Below, piece after piece: positions 1-7,737 of a stretch of 64,000 bases of DNA. The translations under genes were made by a program, and so were the position numbers. The stretch is from JBQTKD01 sp963703165. Lineage in GTDB: Bacteria; Actinomycetota; Actinomycetes; Sporichthyales; Sporichthyaceae. Numbering within the stretch: position 1 is the first letter of the stretch; each line of letters opens with the position of its first letter. The notes beneath the pieces were generated by a model. It worked only from the letters and a program-made list of their open reading frames with translations. It was not told the DNA's origin and ran no database searches. The stretch is taken from contig OY969798.1 of the NCBI GenBank assembly GCA_963703165.1, forward strand, positions 4,588,001-4,652,000, written 5' to 3'.

Positions 1-2
1 CC

Positions 3-161
3 GTCGACGAGTGGCCGGACGCGCAGAGCTTCCAGGACTTCTTCAGCCTGGCCGCGCATGAGATCGCCCCGCTCATGAGCGTCGCCGGCGCGACCACGGC
101 ACCGGAGATCACGGTGTGGGATCACCTCGCCATCGACGACACCTTCGGCTGGGGAGCCTGA
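3..161 (+). CDS. C-terminal end of an unidentified protein (partial)
   Basis: An open frame enters from the left edge and ends at TGA 159-161, giving 52 residues that finish in DTFGWGA. The stretch has the composition of a small ferredoxin-like alpha+beta domain of the antibiotic-biosynthesis-monooxygenase/Dabb kind (acidic helix, then a short strand with ITVWDHLA). Too little is present to name a family. It runs towards the solute-binding protein gene and is separated from it by a hairpin. Confidence 0.5.
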   Translation, partial: VDEWPDAQSFQDFFSLAAHEIAPLMSVAGATTAPEITVWDHLAIDDTFGWGA

Positions 162-230
162 ACACCTCAGCCGACCTGGCTGTGCGTCACCTCCACGTGA
201 TCGCTGCGCTCAACGTGGTGCAATCGCCTC

Positions 231-254
231 GGGATCGGCAGCCGGCCCGATCCC
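231..254. terminator. Hairpin between convergent genes
   Basis: Perfect 8-bp inverted repeat, GGGATCGG (231-238) and CCGATCCC (247-254), with an 8-base loop. It lies between two genes that end towards each other. There is no T run, which is common for actinobacterial terminators. It could serve both strands. Confidence 0.5.
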
Positions 255-283
255 TGCGATCGCGGCTGGCCGCTCCGCTCGGC

Positions 284-1825
284 TCACTTCCACGTGTAGA
301 TCTCGAACTGATCCGGGTCGGGCTCGAAGCCGTTCGGGGAACCGTCGGGGTTGGACCGGGTGTTCTGCGCGGAGAACTTGTACATGAACTCACGTCCCTG
401 GCCGTACTGCTTGTTCCAGTCGCTGCCGGTGCGCTCGGTCTGGGCGTAGCTGAAGCGCTGGTCCAGGGAGGCGTCGGACCTCCAGACCCGGCCGTTGTTC
501 AGCACGGCCATCATGCGCCGGCGGGTCAGGTTCGGCCCGACCGCCTTGGCGGACTGGGCGAGCAGGTTGATGCCCACATAGCCGGCCTGCACGATGTGAT
601 GGTTCCCGCCGATGTTCGCCTTGGCGTACTTGGTCATCGTGGAGATGAACTCGTTGCCCCACAGTCGGTAGGTCGTGTTGGTCCAGTACCGGCCGAGTGG
701 CCACTTGCCGAAGTAGGCGCCGATGGCCTCGCCGGCCAGGTGGTTCCCGCTGATGCCCTTGGGCGGGTAGTAGCCCTGCTGCTGCGACTCGACGATGAAC
801 TTGATCATCGTGGCCGGGTTGATGACGTAATGGATGACGTGGTCCGGGTTGGCCGCGCGCATCGCCAGCACGTGCGAGGACATGGACGTCTCCGAGACGG
901 ACACGTCGGCCTTCTTCACCATCTTCGCGCCGGACGCGTCGAGAATCTGCGCGACCTCCTTGCACGCCAACTGCATCTCCGGTGATGTCAGACAGATCAT
1001 CCCGTAGGTCTTGGGCTGGACCACGTTCTTGACCCAGTGCGCCCCGGCCATCGCCTCGTGAACCATCGACATGTGGGTGGGGAACATGAACGGGTCCTGC
1101 CACTCGGTCTGCGAGTACGCCCACGCACCCACGTACGGCAACTGGAACTGCTTGAGGTCGTCGTGAATGGAGGCAGTTGCCCAGTCGACACCGGAGACCA
1201 ACGAGAAGATCTTGTCCTGGATGACGAGCTTCTTCAGACATGCCTTCGCGCGGGACACCTCGCCGGGACCGTCATCGCAGTCCGTGATGGACAACCGACG
1301 TCCGAGCACACCGCCGCGGTCGTTGATCGCCGAGGCGGCGGCCAGGTTGCCACGGACCATCGGCTGCGTGATCAGGTTGCCGAGTGCCATGCCGTGCATG
1401 TTGATCGAGCCGAGCTTGATGCTCTCCTTGGTGACTCCGATGTCCGTGGCGCCGTTCTTCGCCTCGTAGATCTCCCGATCCGCGACCTCGGCGGTAGCGT
1501 TCGCCCCGCCAGTGGCTTTCGCCTTGGCCGGCCCGCCCGTCGTCTGCTTGCCCGTCGCCTTCGTCGAGACCGCGGGAGCAGCCGGCGCCGCCTTGGCCTT
1601 GCCCTGCTTCGGTGCGGCGACCTTGGTCTCCGCGGCGGGTTCGGCAGCAACCGCCTCCGCCGCCGGCACCGAAGCGGGCGCCTCGGGGGCCGCCGCGGCC
1701 GGAACTGCGAGGTCCTGCGCGGCGGTGGCGTTGTCGTCGTTGTTGCTCCCGCACGACGCGAGGACAAGCACGGCGCTCGTGGCGACGGGAATGACGGTGC
1801 GAACGCGACGTCGAACAGAGGTCAT
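284..1825 (-). CDS. ABC-type solute-binding lipoprotein, branched-chain amino acid/amide type
   Basis: 513 residues. The N-terminus is a lipoprotein signal with lipobox LASC near residue 25, so the protein should be anchored outside the membrane. An Ala/Pro/Lys-rich linker of about 85 residues follows. A type I periplasmic-binding fold of the LivJ/Peripla_BP_6 kind fills the rest (GVTKESIKLGSINMHG, NDRGGVLGRRL, GVDWATASI, YTWK end). A GAGGAGC ribosome site precedes ATG 1825. It is a close paralogue of the protein at 11196-12752 over its whole length, linker included. No permease or ATPase gene of the same transporter is in the window. The position behind acyl-CoA enzymes suggests uptake or sensing of the compound they degrade; the ligand is unknown. 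Confidence 0.88.
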   Translation of the reverse strand: MTSVRRRVRTVIPVATSAVLVLASCGSNNDDNATAAQDLAVPAAAAPEAPASVPAAEAVAAEPAAETKVAAPKQGKAKAAPAAPAVSTKATGKQTTGGPAKAKATGGANATAEVADREIYEAKNGATDIGVTKESIKLGSINMHGMALGNLITQPMVRGNLAAASAINDRGGVLGRRLSITDCDDGPGEVSRAKACLKKLVIQDKIFSLVSGVDWATASIHDDLKQFQLPYVGAWAYSQTEWQDPFMFPTHMSMVHEAMAGAHWVKNVVQPKTYGMICLTSPEMQLACKEVAQILDASGAKMVKKADVSVSETSMSSHVLAMRAANPDHVIHYVINPATMIKFIVESQQQGYYPPKGISGNHLAGEAIGAYFGKWPLGRYWTNTTYRLWGNEFISTMTKYAKANIGGNHHIVQAGYVGINLLAQSAKAVGPNLTRRRMMAVLNNGRVWRSDASLDQRFSYAQTERTGSDWNKQYGQGREFMYKFSAQNTRSNPDGSPNGFEPDPDQFEIYTWK

Positions 1826-1858
1826 CGAAAGCTCCTCGGGTACCTGCAGGGGAGGGAG

Positions 1859-3160
1859 TCAGGCGTGCGGAAATTGCGCGATGATCGCCTGCGCCACCAG
1901 CTGAGCGGTTTCGGCGCAGGCGGTCGTGCCGCCGTTGGCGTACTCCTTCACTCCGTCGCCCACATTCCAGAGGTTGGCGAGGGGAGTTTCCGGACTGAGA
2001 TCGAAACCGGCCACCGCGCGCTGCGGCGGCCAATCGTCACGGGTGACGACGATCGACAGCACTCGGGCCCGCGTGGCGAAGTCGGGGATCGTGTCGTGGA
2101 TGTCGGCGAACAGCAGCTCGGTCTCGAGCGCCTCGTCGAAATCACCGATCGAGGGGTGCGGGACGGACGTCGCCACATAGAGGTGCCAACCCTCGGGCGC
2201 CATCTCGGGGCAGACGTCGGTGAAGTTCGCCATGTAGGCCATGCGGCGGGACTTCGCGAAGCCGAGCATGCCAGGGACGTCGATGAGCCGTTCCTGGGAC
2301 GCGAAGTTGACGGTGATCATCGCGGCAGGCCGGTCGGCACGCTTGACCTCAGCGAGGTAGTCCTCATCGAGCACACCGTCAGAAACCAACCGGGTCGTTG
2401 CCGACGGGCCGATGTCGCTGACCACGACGCGTGCCCGTACCCGCTCACCATCGGCGAGCACGGCCTCGGTCACGGCGCCGTCGACCACGTCGAGGGACTC
2501 GACCACGGTGGACAACCGGATCTGCCCGCCGTCGCGTTCGATAGCGGCAGCCAGCGCCCGCCAGATGCCGATGGTGCCCTCGGGGTGGAACCCGAAGCGT
2601 TTGAACGCGCTCTTGCGCGTCATGTACGTCAGGAACACCCGAGCCGGGAGTTCTTCCGAGCTGACGGCGAAGATCGAGGCGCACATGTTGCGGAACATCC
2701 CGTGCACGGACTCGTTCTTCGTGTACTTGCGCAACCAGTCCGCGGTGGAGATCTCGTGCTCAGGCAGGCCCTCGTCCTTGCGGGCGGCGCCCATGCCTTG
2801 GAGAACCTTCGCGGCCGAACGGGTCATCTTGCCGAGCAACAGACCCCAGCCGCCGCCGGTGATGTCGACGTCCTTGCCGCCGACCCGGTAAAGGATCGGG
2901 GGACTGGGCTCCCGGATGTCGAATTCGACGTCGAGCTCGCGGCAGGTCGCCTCGGTGATGCCGCCGACCTCGATGACGATCGCGCCGGTGTTCACCTTGA
3001 AGCCGTCGATGTCGTCGGTGGACGCCCGCCCGCCGACCTTGTCCAGACGCTCGACGACCAGCACCTTGTACCCGGCGTGCTGCAGGCGTGCGGCGATGAA
3101 CAGGCCGCCGGCCCCCGCCCCGATGACGAGGACGTCGACGTCGGTGGTCACTGACGCCAC
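1859..3160 (-). CDS. FAD-dependent amine oxidase/phytoene-desaturase-type oxidoreductase
   Basis: 433 residues from GTG 3160 (a GTG at 3151 is also possible). The N-terminus carries the dinucleotide-binding motif VIGAGAGGLFIAARL and the following VVERLDKVGGRAS, the classic FAD signature of the CrtI/amine-oxidase superfamily. A C-terminal FAD segment is visible as NLWNVGDGVKEYANGGTTACAETAQLVAQ. The protein most likely oxidises or desaturates a hydrophobic substrate. It starts one base after the acyl-CoA dehydrogenase stop and precedes the solute-binding protein, so it belongs to the same minus-strand unit. The substrate cannot be read from sequence. Confidence 0.8.
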   Translation of the reverse strand: MASVTTDVDVLVIGAGAGGLFIAARLQHAGYKVLVVERLDKVGGRASTDDIDGFKVNTGAIVIEVGGITEATCRELDVEFDIREPSPPILYRVGGKDVDITGGGWGLLLGKMTRSAAKVLQGMGAARKDEGLPEHEISTADWLRKYTKNESVHGMFRNMCASIFAVSSEELPARVFLTYMTRKSAFKRFGFHPEGTIGIWRALAAAIERDGGQIRLSTVVESLDVVDGAVTEAVLADGERVRARVVVSDIGPSATTRLVSDGVLDEDYLAEVKRADRPAAMITVNFASQERLIDVPGMLGFAKSRRMAYMANFTDVCPEMAPEGWHLYVATSVPHPSIGDFDEALETELLFADIHDTIPDFATRARVLSIVVTRDDWPPQRAVAGFDLSPETPLANLWNVGDGVKEYANGGTTACAETAQLVAQAIIAQFPHA

Positions 3161-3161
3161 C

Positions 3162-4322
3162 TCAGTACGACTCGGGGAGACCGAGGCTGTGGTGCGCGAC
3201 GAAGTTCAGCACCATCTCTCGGCTGGTCGGGGCGGTGCGCAGCATGCGGGCGACGAACCACAGCGGGGCCAGGCCGTACTCGGTGGAGATGCCGTTGCCG
3301 CCGTGCACCTGGATGGCCTGGTCCAGCGCGCGGAGCAGGGCCTCGGACGACGCGTGCTTGGCGATGTTGACGGCCTCGGCGGCGTTCGCGCCCTCGTCGG
3401 CGAGTTGGGCCGCGCGGTGGGTCATCAGCCGGGCCTGGGCGACGTCGATGTAGCACTGGGCCAACGGGTGGGAGAGGCCTTGGTGCGCGCCGATCGGTAC
3501 GTTGAAGACCTGGCGCTCGGTCGCGTAGCGGACGGCCTTGTCCAGCGCGTAGCGGGAGATGCCGTTCGCGAGCGCCGCGGCGGTGACTCGCTCGGGGTTG
3601 AGCCCCGAGAAGACCGCACGGAAGCCCTTGCCCGCCTCACCGACGATGTTGCCGGCCGGCACGCGGACGTCGTCGAAGAAGACGGTGAACTGCGTCTCGG
3701 GTTGCACGAGTTCGGCTTCGATCGGGGTCATCGACAGCCCGGGGGAGTCCGTCGGCACGACGAACATCGACATGGGGGTGTGCTTGCCCGCCGGCGCGTC
3801 CGCGTCGCGGCAGACGACGAGGATCGCGTCGGCCTGGTCCGCGCCCGAGGTCCAGTACTTGGTACCGCTGATCAGGTAGTCGTCACCGTCGCGGCGAGCA
3901 GTGACCGCCAGCCGGTGGGTGTTCGAGCCGGCGTCGGGCTCGGTGATCGCGAACGCCATGGTCCGGGTGCCGTCGGCGAGGCCCGGCAGCCAGGTCTGCT
4001 TCAGCTCGTGCGACCCGTGCTCGGCGATGATCGAGCCGCAGATCGCGGGCGCGATGACCAGCATGAGCAGCGGACACCCGCCGGCGGCGATCTCCTCGAG
4101 CGCGACAACCGTCTCGGACAGGCCCGCACCACCGCCGCCGTACTCCTCGGGCAGATGCATGCCGAGGAACCCGGCGGCACCGAGCTCCTCATACAGCTCG
4201 GTGGGCTCCTTGTGGGCCCGCGCGCACTCGAGGAAGTACGGGAACCCGTACTTGTCGACGATCTGACGGACCGCCAGACGAAGCGCGGTGAGTTCCGGGG
4301 TGGTGGGGATCAGGTCAGTCAT
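3162..4322 (-). CDS. Acyl-CoA dehydrogenase
   Basis: 386 residues, the usual length. The ordered landmarks of the family are present: LPEEYGGGGAGLSE near residue 60, ITEPDAGSNTHRL near 125 (FAD/substrate loop), GTKYWTSGADQAD, the RQVFNVPIGAHQGLSHPLAQ helix, and IQVHGGNGISTEYGLAPLWFVARM near the end. It introduces a 2,3 double bond into an acyl-CoA and passes electrons to ETF. The usual catalytic Glu of YEGT-type enzymes is not seen at the C-terminus, as in many FadE proteins of steroid or branched-acid pathways. Its start overlaps the end of the upstream SnoaL-crotonase gene by 8 bases, so translation is coupled. Confidence 0.88.
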   Translation of the reverse strand: MTDLIPTTPELTALRLAVRQIVDKYGFPYFLECARAHKEPTELYEELGAAGFLGMHLPEEYGGGGAGLSETVVALEEIAAGGCPLLMLVIAPAICGSIIAEHGSHELKQTWLPGLADGTRTMAFAITEPDAGSNTHRLAVTARRDGDDYLISGTKYWTSGADQADAILVVCRDADAPAGKHTPMSMFVVPTDSPGLSMTPIEAELVQPETQFTVFFDDVRVPAGNIVGEAGKGFRAVFSGLNPERVTAAALANGISRYALDKAVRYATERQVFNVPIGAHQGLSHPLAQCYIDVAQARLMTHRAAQLADEGANAAEAVNIAKHASSEALLRALDQAIQVHGGNGISTEYGLAPLWFVARMLRTAPTSREMVLNFVAHHSLGLPESY

Positions 4323-5532
4323 TATCGAACCTCGCGGGTCGGCGTTCCAGGAAGGCGCGCATCGCCTCGACGACGTCGGGCGAGGTGGACAGGGTGACCA
4401 TGCCGTTGCGTTCGGCGTCCAGTGACTCGGACAGGTTGCGCCCGGGGCGGAGCAACTCGCGCAGCTTGGCGTTGGACCGCCGCGATCCGGCGGCCAGCTT
4501 CTCGGCGATCGCCGCTGCTCGCGGGGCGACCTCGTCGGTGGGTACGACCTCGGTGACCAATCCGTGCTCGAGTGCCTCCGCGGCGGTGAGCACCCGGTTC
4601 AGGTAACACATCTGCGCCGCCACTCGGCGCCCGACCAGCCGGGGCAGGAACCAGGTGTTGCCACCGTCGGACCCCAATGCCAGGGCGCCCGAGCCGACCG
4701 CGAACTTGGCACTCTCGCCCGCGACCACGAAGTCCGCGACGTGGAGCAACCCGAGCGATCCACCGCCGGCCGATCCGTGCACCGCGGCGACGATCGGCAC
4801 GGGAAGCTCGGTGAAGATCCGCAGGGCCTGGTGATAGTCCGTCAGCATCTCGTCGAGCAGGGCGGGCAGTTCCGCGGTCGGTGTCTGCGACAGCGCGGCC
4901 AGGTCGCCGCCGGTGGAGAAGGAGGGCCCGTCGGCCGAGAACACGAGCACCCGAAGCTGTCCTGCCGCCGCGATGGCCAGCGCCGCGGTCATCACGTCCT
5001 GCGCCTGCACGAGATCGAAGGCGTTGGAGTTCTCCGGCCGGCCCAACCGCAGCTGCCCCACCGGCCCGGTCAGATCGAGCTGGATCACCCGCAGCGGTGG
5101 ACGTGAGCCGCCGGTAGCCACCGCCTCGGGGACCAGAGCGTCGGCCCAGGCGAAGGTGTCGGTCAGTTGTTCCAGTGCGACGATCCGTCCGTCGGTCACC
5201 GACACCAGGTGTGCGAACTCCGCCTCGAACTTCCGCCCGGTGGACCGAGCCAGCCCTCGGTACGTGCCCCGCACCAACACCCGTCCCGGGCCGAGGAGTG
5301 CCGTCTCGGCGGGTTCGGCGCGCAGGTCGTAGTGCTTGGCGATGACGCCCCAGAACTCTCGGCGCATCGCCTTGGCGCCGCGGTGCTCGCCGCCGAGTCC
5401 GAGCGGCATGCCCGCGGCGGTGCGGCCGACGAACTCCGGGTCCAGCAGTGCATCGAGCGCGGCGCGATCTCCGCCCGCAAGGGCTGGGTACAGCGCGAGG
5501 GCGGTCGTCACCTCGGACGGCGTGTCCGACAT
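4315..5532 (-). CDS. SnoaL-like/NTF2-fold domain fused to enoyl-CoA hydratase (crotonase)
   Basis: 405 residues with two parts. Residues 1-130 read as a SnoaL/NTF2-like polyketide-cyclase fold (ALAGGDRAALDALLDPEFVGRT, then VRGTYRGLARSTGRKFEAEF). Residues 145-400 are a crotonase (VGQLRLGRPENSNAFD, the oxyanion-hole segment FSADGPSFSTGGDLAAL, and VHGSAGGGSLGLLHVADFVVAG). A crotonase is normally about 260 residues alone, so this is a true fusion in one frame. It should hydrate or isomerise the enoyl-CoA made by the adjacent dehydrogenase; the front domain may act on, or hold, the same intermediate. One palindrome of the local regulator lies about 45 bp upstream and a weaker copy overlaps the start codon. 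Confidence 0.82.
   Translation of the reverse strand: MSDTPSEVTTALALYPALAGGDRAALDALLDPEFVGRTAAGMPLGLGGEHRGAKAMRREFWGVIAKHYDLRAEPAETALLGPGRVLVRGTYRGLARSTGRKFEAEFAHLVSVTDGRIVALEQLTDTFAWADALVPEAVATGGSRPPLRVIQLDLTGPVGQLRLGRPENSNAFDLVQAQDVMTAALAIAAAGQLRVLVFSADGPSFSTGGDLAALSQTPTAELPALLDEMLTDYHQALRIFTELPVPIVAAVHGSAGGGSLGLLHVADFVVAGESAKFAVGSGALALGSDGGNTWFLPRLVGRRVAAQMCYLNRVLTAAEALEHGLVTEVVPTDEVAPRAAAIAEKLAAGSRRSNAKLRELLRPGRNLSESLDAERNGMVTLSTSPDVVEAMRAFLERRPARFDND
5512..5530. promoter_or_regulatory. Imperfect copy of the GGACA-type operator over a start codon
   Basis: CTCGGACG-GCG-TGTCCGAC matches the palindrome at 5575-5593 at 13 of 16 arm positions and abuts the ATG at 5532. Its centre lies 63 bp from that of the upstream copy, close to six helical turns. 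It is partly coding sequence, so chance is possible. Confidence 0.35.
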
Positions 5533-5550
5533 AGGTGAAGTATGGCCGAG

Positions 5551-6309
5551 CTAGACAGTAACTGCAACAGCTTGTTCGGACACAGTGTCCGAAGTTCGTT
5601 GCAACTCCAGCAGGGCCGCACACCGCACACCCCAGGCCAGCAACAGGATCCAGGCGCCGAAGATGACGAACGGGATCCAGAAGACGAGGAACCCGTCGTA
5701 CGCAAGGGGACCGGTCTTGAAGAAGATCAGGAACACCCCGGGCGCGAACAGCAGCGCCGCCCAAAGGTTGGCGTAGGCGAACCAGCGCGGATAGACCGGT
5801 TCCGCACTGCGGTCCTGAAAGGTCGCGACGGCAATGGCGATCGCCATGACAGCAAAGGGAACCAGCGGCATGAAGGCCGTGATCCACCCGAGGTCGTGCA
5901 GGGTCTGCGTCGTCTCCGCCGAGCGCTCCGGCCGGTAGCTGGCGATGGCCAGAAACATGGTGGGGAACAGCAGGCAGGCCCAACCCATGCAGCCGGCGAT
6001 GGTCTGCAACTGCGACAGCACCGCAGTGCGCCCCTCGATGCGCGCCATCTGCGACGACAGTGCCGCGACGAGAATGCCCCAGCCGGTCCAGGACAGGAAC
6101 GTCAGCACGAGGCCGACCTGGATGCGGCTCTGATTGTCGGCGTAGAACTGCGCGATCTGCGCGGGCGTCTCGTTCGCGCCCGGCGGTGGGACGTAGCCCG
6201 AGATCGCGAAGAATCCGATCGCGGTGAATCCCAGACAGATCGCGGCGATCCAGGCGCACGCCAGCTCGTTGCGTGCGGTCATTCGTGAGGAGGTGCTCGT
6301 GTCCGCCAT
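5551..6309 (-). CDS. Multi-pass membrane protein of unknown function
   Basis: 252 residues from ATG 6309 (an upstream in-frame start at 6345 would add a polar tail and run into the promoter). I count about six hydrophobic segments, for example near residues 15-35, 70-90, 105-125, 140-165, 180-200 and 215-235. A loop of about 45 residues after the first segment contains PPPGANETPAQIAQFYADNQ. No catalytic motif is seen. It lies between two TetR genes and the acyl-CoA enzymes and has a perfect operator 44 bp upstream, so it is probably co-regulated. A transport or membrane-stress role is a guess. Confidence 0.7.
   Translation of the reverse strand: MADTSTSSRMTARNELACAWIAAICLGFTAIGFFAISGYVPPPGANETPAQIAQFYADNQSRIQVGLVLTFLSWTGWGILVAALSSQMARIEGRTAVLSQLQTIAGCMGWACLLFPTMFLAIASYRPERSAETTQTLHDLGWITAFMPLVPFAVMAIAIAVATFQDRSAEPVYPRWFAYANLWAALLFAPGVFLIFFKTGPLAYDGFLVFWIPFVIFGAWILLLAWGVRCAALLELQRTSDTVSEQAVAVTV
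5575..5593. promoter_or_regulatory. Perfect 8-3-8 palindromic operator TTCGGACA-N3-TGTCCGAA
   Basis: The arms TTCGGACA (5575-5582) and TGTCCGAA (5586-5593) are exact reverse complements with CAG between. It sits 43 bases before the start of the SnoaL-crotonase gene, inside the last codons of the membrane protein gene. The same perfect site recurs at 6353-6371. Confidence 0.7.
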
Positions 6310-6352
6310 GCGCCGAGTATCGGTGGCGCACCCACCGCGTGGCAACAGAAAG

Positions 6353-6371
6353 TTCGGACACTATGTCCGAA
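6353..6371. promoter_or_regulatory. Second perfect TTCGGACA-N3-TGTCCGAA operator
   Basis: Identical arms to 5575-5593 with CTA as spacer. It spans the stop codon of the downstream TetR gene and lies 44 bases before the membrane protein start. Two exact copies of a 16-base palindrome 780 bp apart, each at the same distance from a start codon, are unlikely by chance. Confidence 0.72.
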
Positions 6372-6978
6372 GGCTGGTCCAGATGATGTCCGCCAGCGCG
6401 TCCGCGGTGGTCCGGATCCGGTGGACCGACGGGGACGGGCCCACCTGGCTCACGGTGCGCTCGACCATCCACACCAGTGAGGTGGCCGTCGGTCCTGGCG
6501 CCACGTCGCGTACCCATCCGCCCTGCTGCCCGGCCCGGATGTAGCGCTCCACGGCACGGGCGTAGTCCGCCACCGCGTCGCCGTAGTGCGCGCGCAGGCT
6601 CGGTTCGTACAACGCGGCCTCCGCTACCGCGCGCATCGACGCCTCGTCGCCCCGGAACACCGCGAACAGTGCCCGCATCGAACCACGGACATCCGCCAGG
6701 GTCGCCGCCTCGCCCTTGTCCAACCAGGCGCGCTGGGTGTCGTAGAGCCGCCGCATCGCGTGGGCGTTGAGCGCCTGCAGCATCGCCCATTTGTCGGCGA
6801 AGTAGAGGTAGTACGTGGACCGGGCGATCCCCGCCGCGGTGCACAGGCGCTCGATGGTGACGTCCCGGAACGCACCCCCGTCCCGCATCGCCTCACCGAG
6901 GGCGGCCCGCAGCAGGTCCTCGATCTCGTCCTGGCGGTAGGCACGGCCCTGGCGGGAAGGCATCGCGGGCGCGGTCAC
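6361..6978 (-). CDS. TetR-family transcriptional regulator
   Basis: 205 residues. Residues about 15-65 form a TetR helix-turn-helix (DVTIERLCTAAGIARSTYYLYFADKWAMLQAL). The C-terminal part is a helical ligand domain with no informative motif. It overlaps the end of the upstream TetR gene by four bases (6975-6978), so two different TetR proteins are made from one transcript. A repressor of the fatty-acid or steroid catabolic kind, releasing DNA on binding an acyl-CoA, would fit the neighbours; that is inference. Confidence 0.85.
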   Translation of the reverse strand: MTAPAMPSRQGRAYRQDEIEDLLRAALGEAMRDGGAFRDVTIERLCTAAGIARSTYYLYFADKWAMLQALNAHAMRRLYDTQRAWLDKGEAATLADVRGSMRALFAVFRGDEASMRAVAEAALYEPSLRAHYGDAVADYARAVERYIRAGQQGGWVRDVAPGPTATSLVWMVERTVSQVGPSPSVHRIRTTADALADIIWTSLRT

Positions 6979-7616
6979 GCCTTACGGCACGGAGCGTTGG
7001 CGTACAGGGTGTTCCAGATGATGGCCGTGTAGCCCTCGACCAGGCTCACCACCGTCGCGTCGTCTGCGCCGCGGACCAGCTGGTGGAAGCCACGTTCTGC
7101 CATCCAGGTCAGCCACAGCGCCACCTCGGCCGGCGGCAACGCGGTGTCGACGAAGCCGTCGCGCTGCCCGTTCCGGATGTGCTTGCGCAGCCCGGCCGCG
7201 TTGTGCGTCATCAGGGCCTGCACGGCCTCGCGAACGGCGGGGTCGTAGGCGGCGGCGTCGAAGGCCGCAGCCATCAGGCTGGTGTGCGGGCGGTACGTCG
7301 ACACCACCGTGGTGAGTGCATCGCGCAGGTCGTCGTAGGTGGCCTGCTCGTCGAGCTTCCACCACAGCTTGGCGCTCGCGTCCAGCTCGCCGGTGATGTC
7401 CTCGAGCCAGGCGCGCAGGAGCTCGCCCTTGTCCTCGAAGTAGACGTAGAAGGTGGACCGGGCCACGCCGGCCTGTGCAACGAGACGCTCGACGGAGAGC
7501 TCGGTGAAGCTCTCGCCCTCGGACAGCATCTGCTCGATCGCGCCCAGTAGCTTGGCGCGAATGTCGTCGCGACGTTGGGCTCTGGTGCTGCCCGCCTTGC
7601 GCGTGATCGATGGCAT
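6975..7616 (-). CDS. TetR-family transcriptional regulator
   Basis: 213 residues. The helix-turn-helix is near residues 25-70 (ELSVERLVAQAGVARSTFYVYFEDKGELLRAWLEDITG). It shares the DNA-reading helix (VARSTFYVYF against IARSTYYLYF) with the protein downstream, suggesting an old duplication and similar operators. It faces the thiolase gene across a 121-bp gap holding two GGACA-N3-TGTCC sites, the usual arrangement for an autoregulating TetR repressor. Confidence 0.86.
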   Translation of the reverse strand: MPSITRKAGSTRAQRRDDIRAKLLGAIEQMLSEGESFTELSVERLVAQAGVARSTFYVYFEDKGELLRAWLEDITGELDASAKLWWKLDEQATYDDLRDALTTVVSTYRPHTSLMAAAFDAAAYDPAVREAVQALMTHNAAGLRKHIRNGQRDGFVDTALPPAEVALWLTWMAERGFHQLVRGADDATVVSLVEGYTAIIWNTLYANAPCRKA

Positions 7617-7650
7617 GGGGCGATTGTGCCAGGCGTGACGACGAATGTCT

Positions 7651-7663
7651 GGACAGATTGTCC
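7651..7663. promoter_or_regulatory. GGACA-N3-TGTCC operator, site 1 of the divergent promoter
   Basis: GGACA-GAT-TGTCC, flanked by CT and GA, shares the core of the perfect palindromes at 5575 and 6353. It is 35 bp upstream of the TetR start at 7616. Confidence 0.6.
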
Positions 7664-7693
7664 GAGAAACGCGTCACGGGTAGTGTGGTTGCC

Positions 7694-7706
7694 GGACAGC
7701 ATGTCC
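7694..7706. promoter_or_regulatory. GGACA-N3-TGTCC operator, site 2 of the divergent promoter
   Basis: GGACA-GCA-TGTCC, 32 bp before the thiolase start. Its centre lies 43 bp from that of site 1, about four helical turns, so both could be bound on one face of the DNA. Confidence 0.6.
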
Positions 7707-7737
7707 AGACGAGCCATCCCGCCTTCGAGGAGACCCT

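Noticed and set aside
1037..3154. Very long plus-strand open frame (705 codons)
   Set aside because: It is antisense to three well-supported minus-strand genes, is full of Arg/Gly/Asp runs typical of high-GC shadows, and has no domain.
4322..6844. 840-codon minus-strand open frame
   Set aside because: It overlaps the SnoaL-crotonase, membrane protein and TetR genes in another frame; composition is Arg/Pro/Gly shadow-like.
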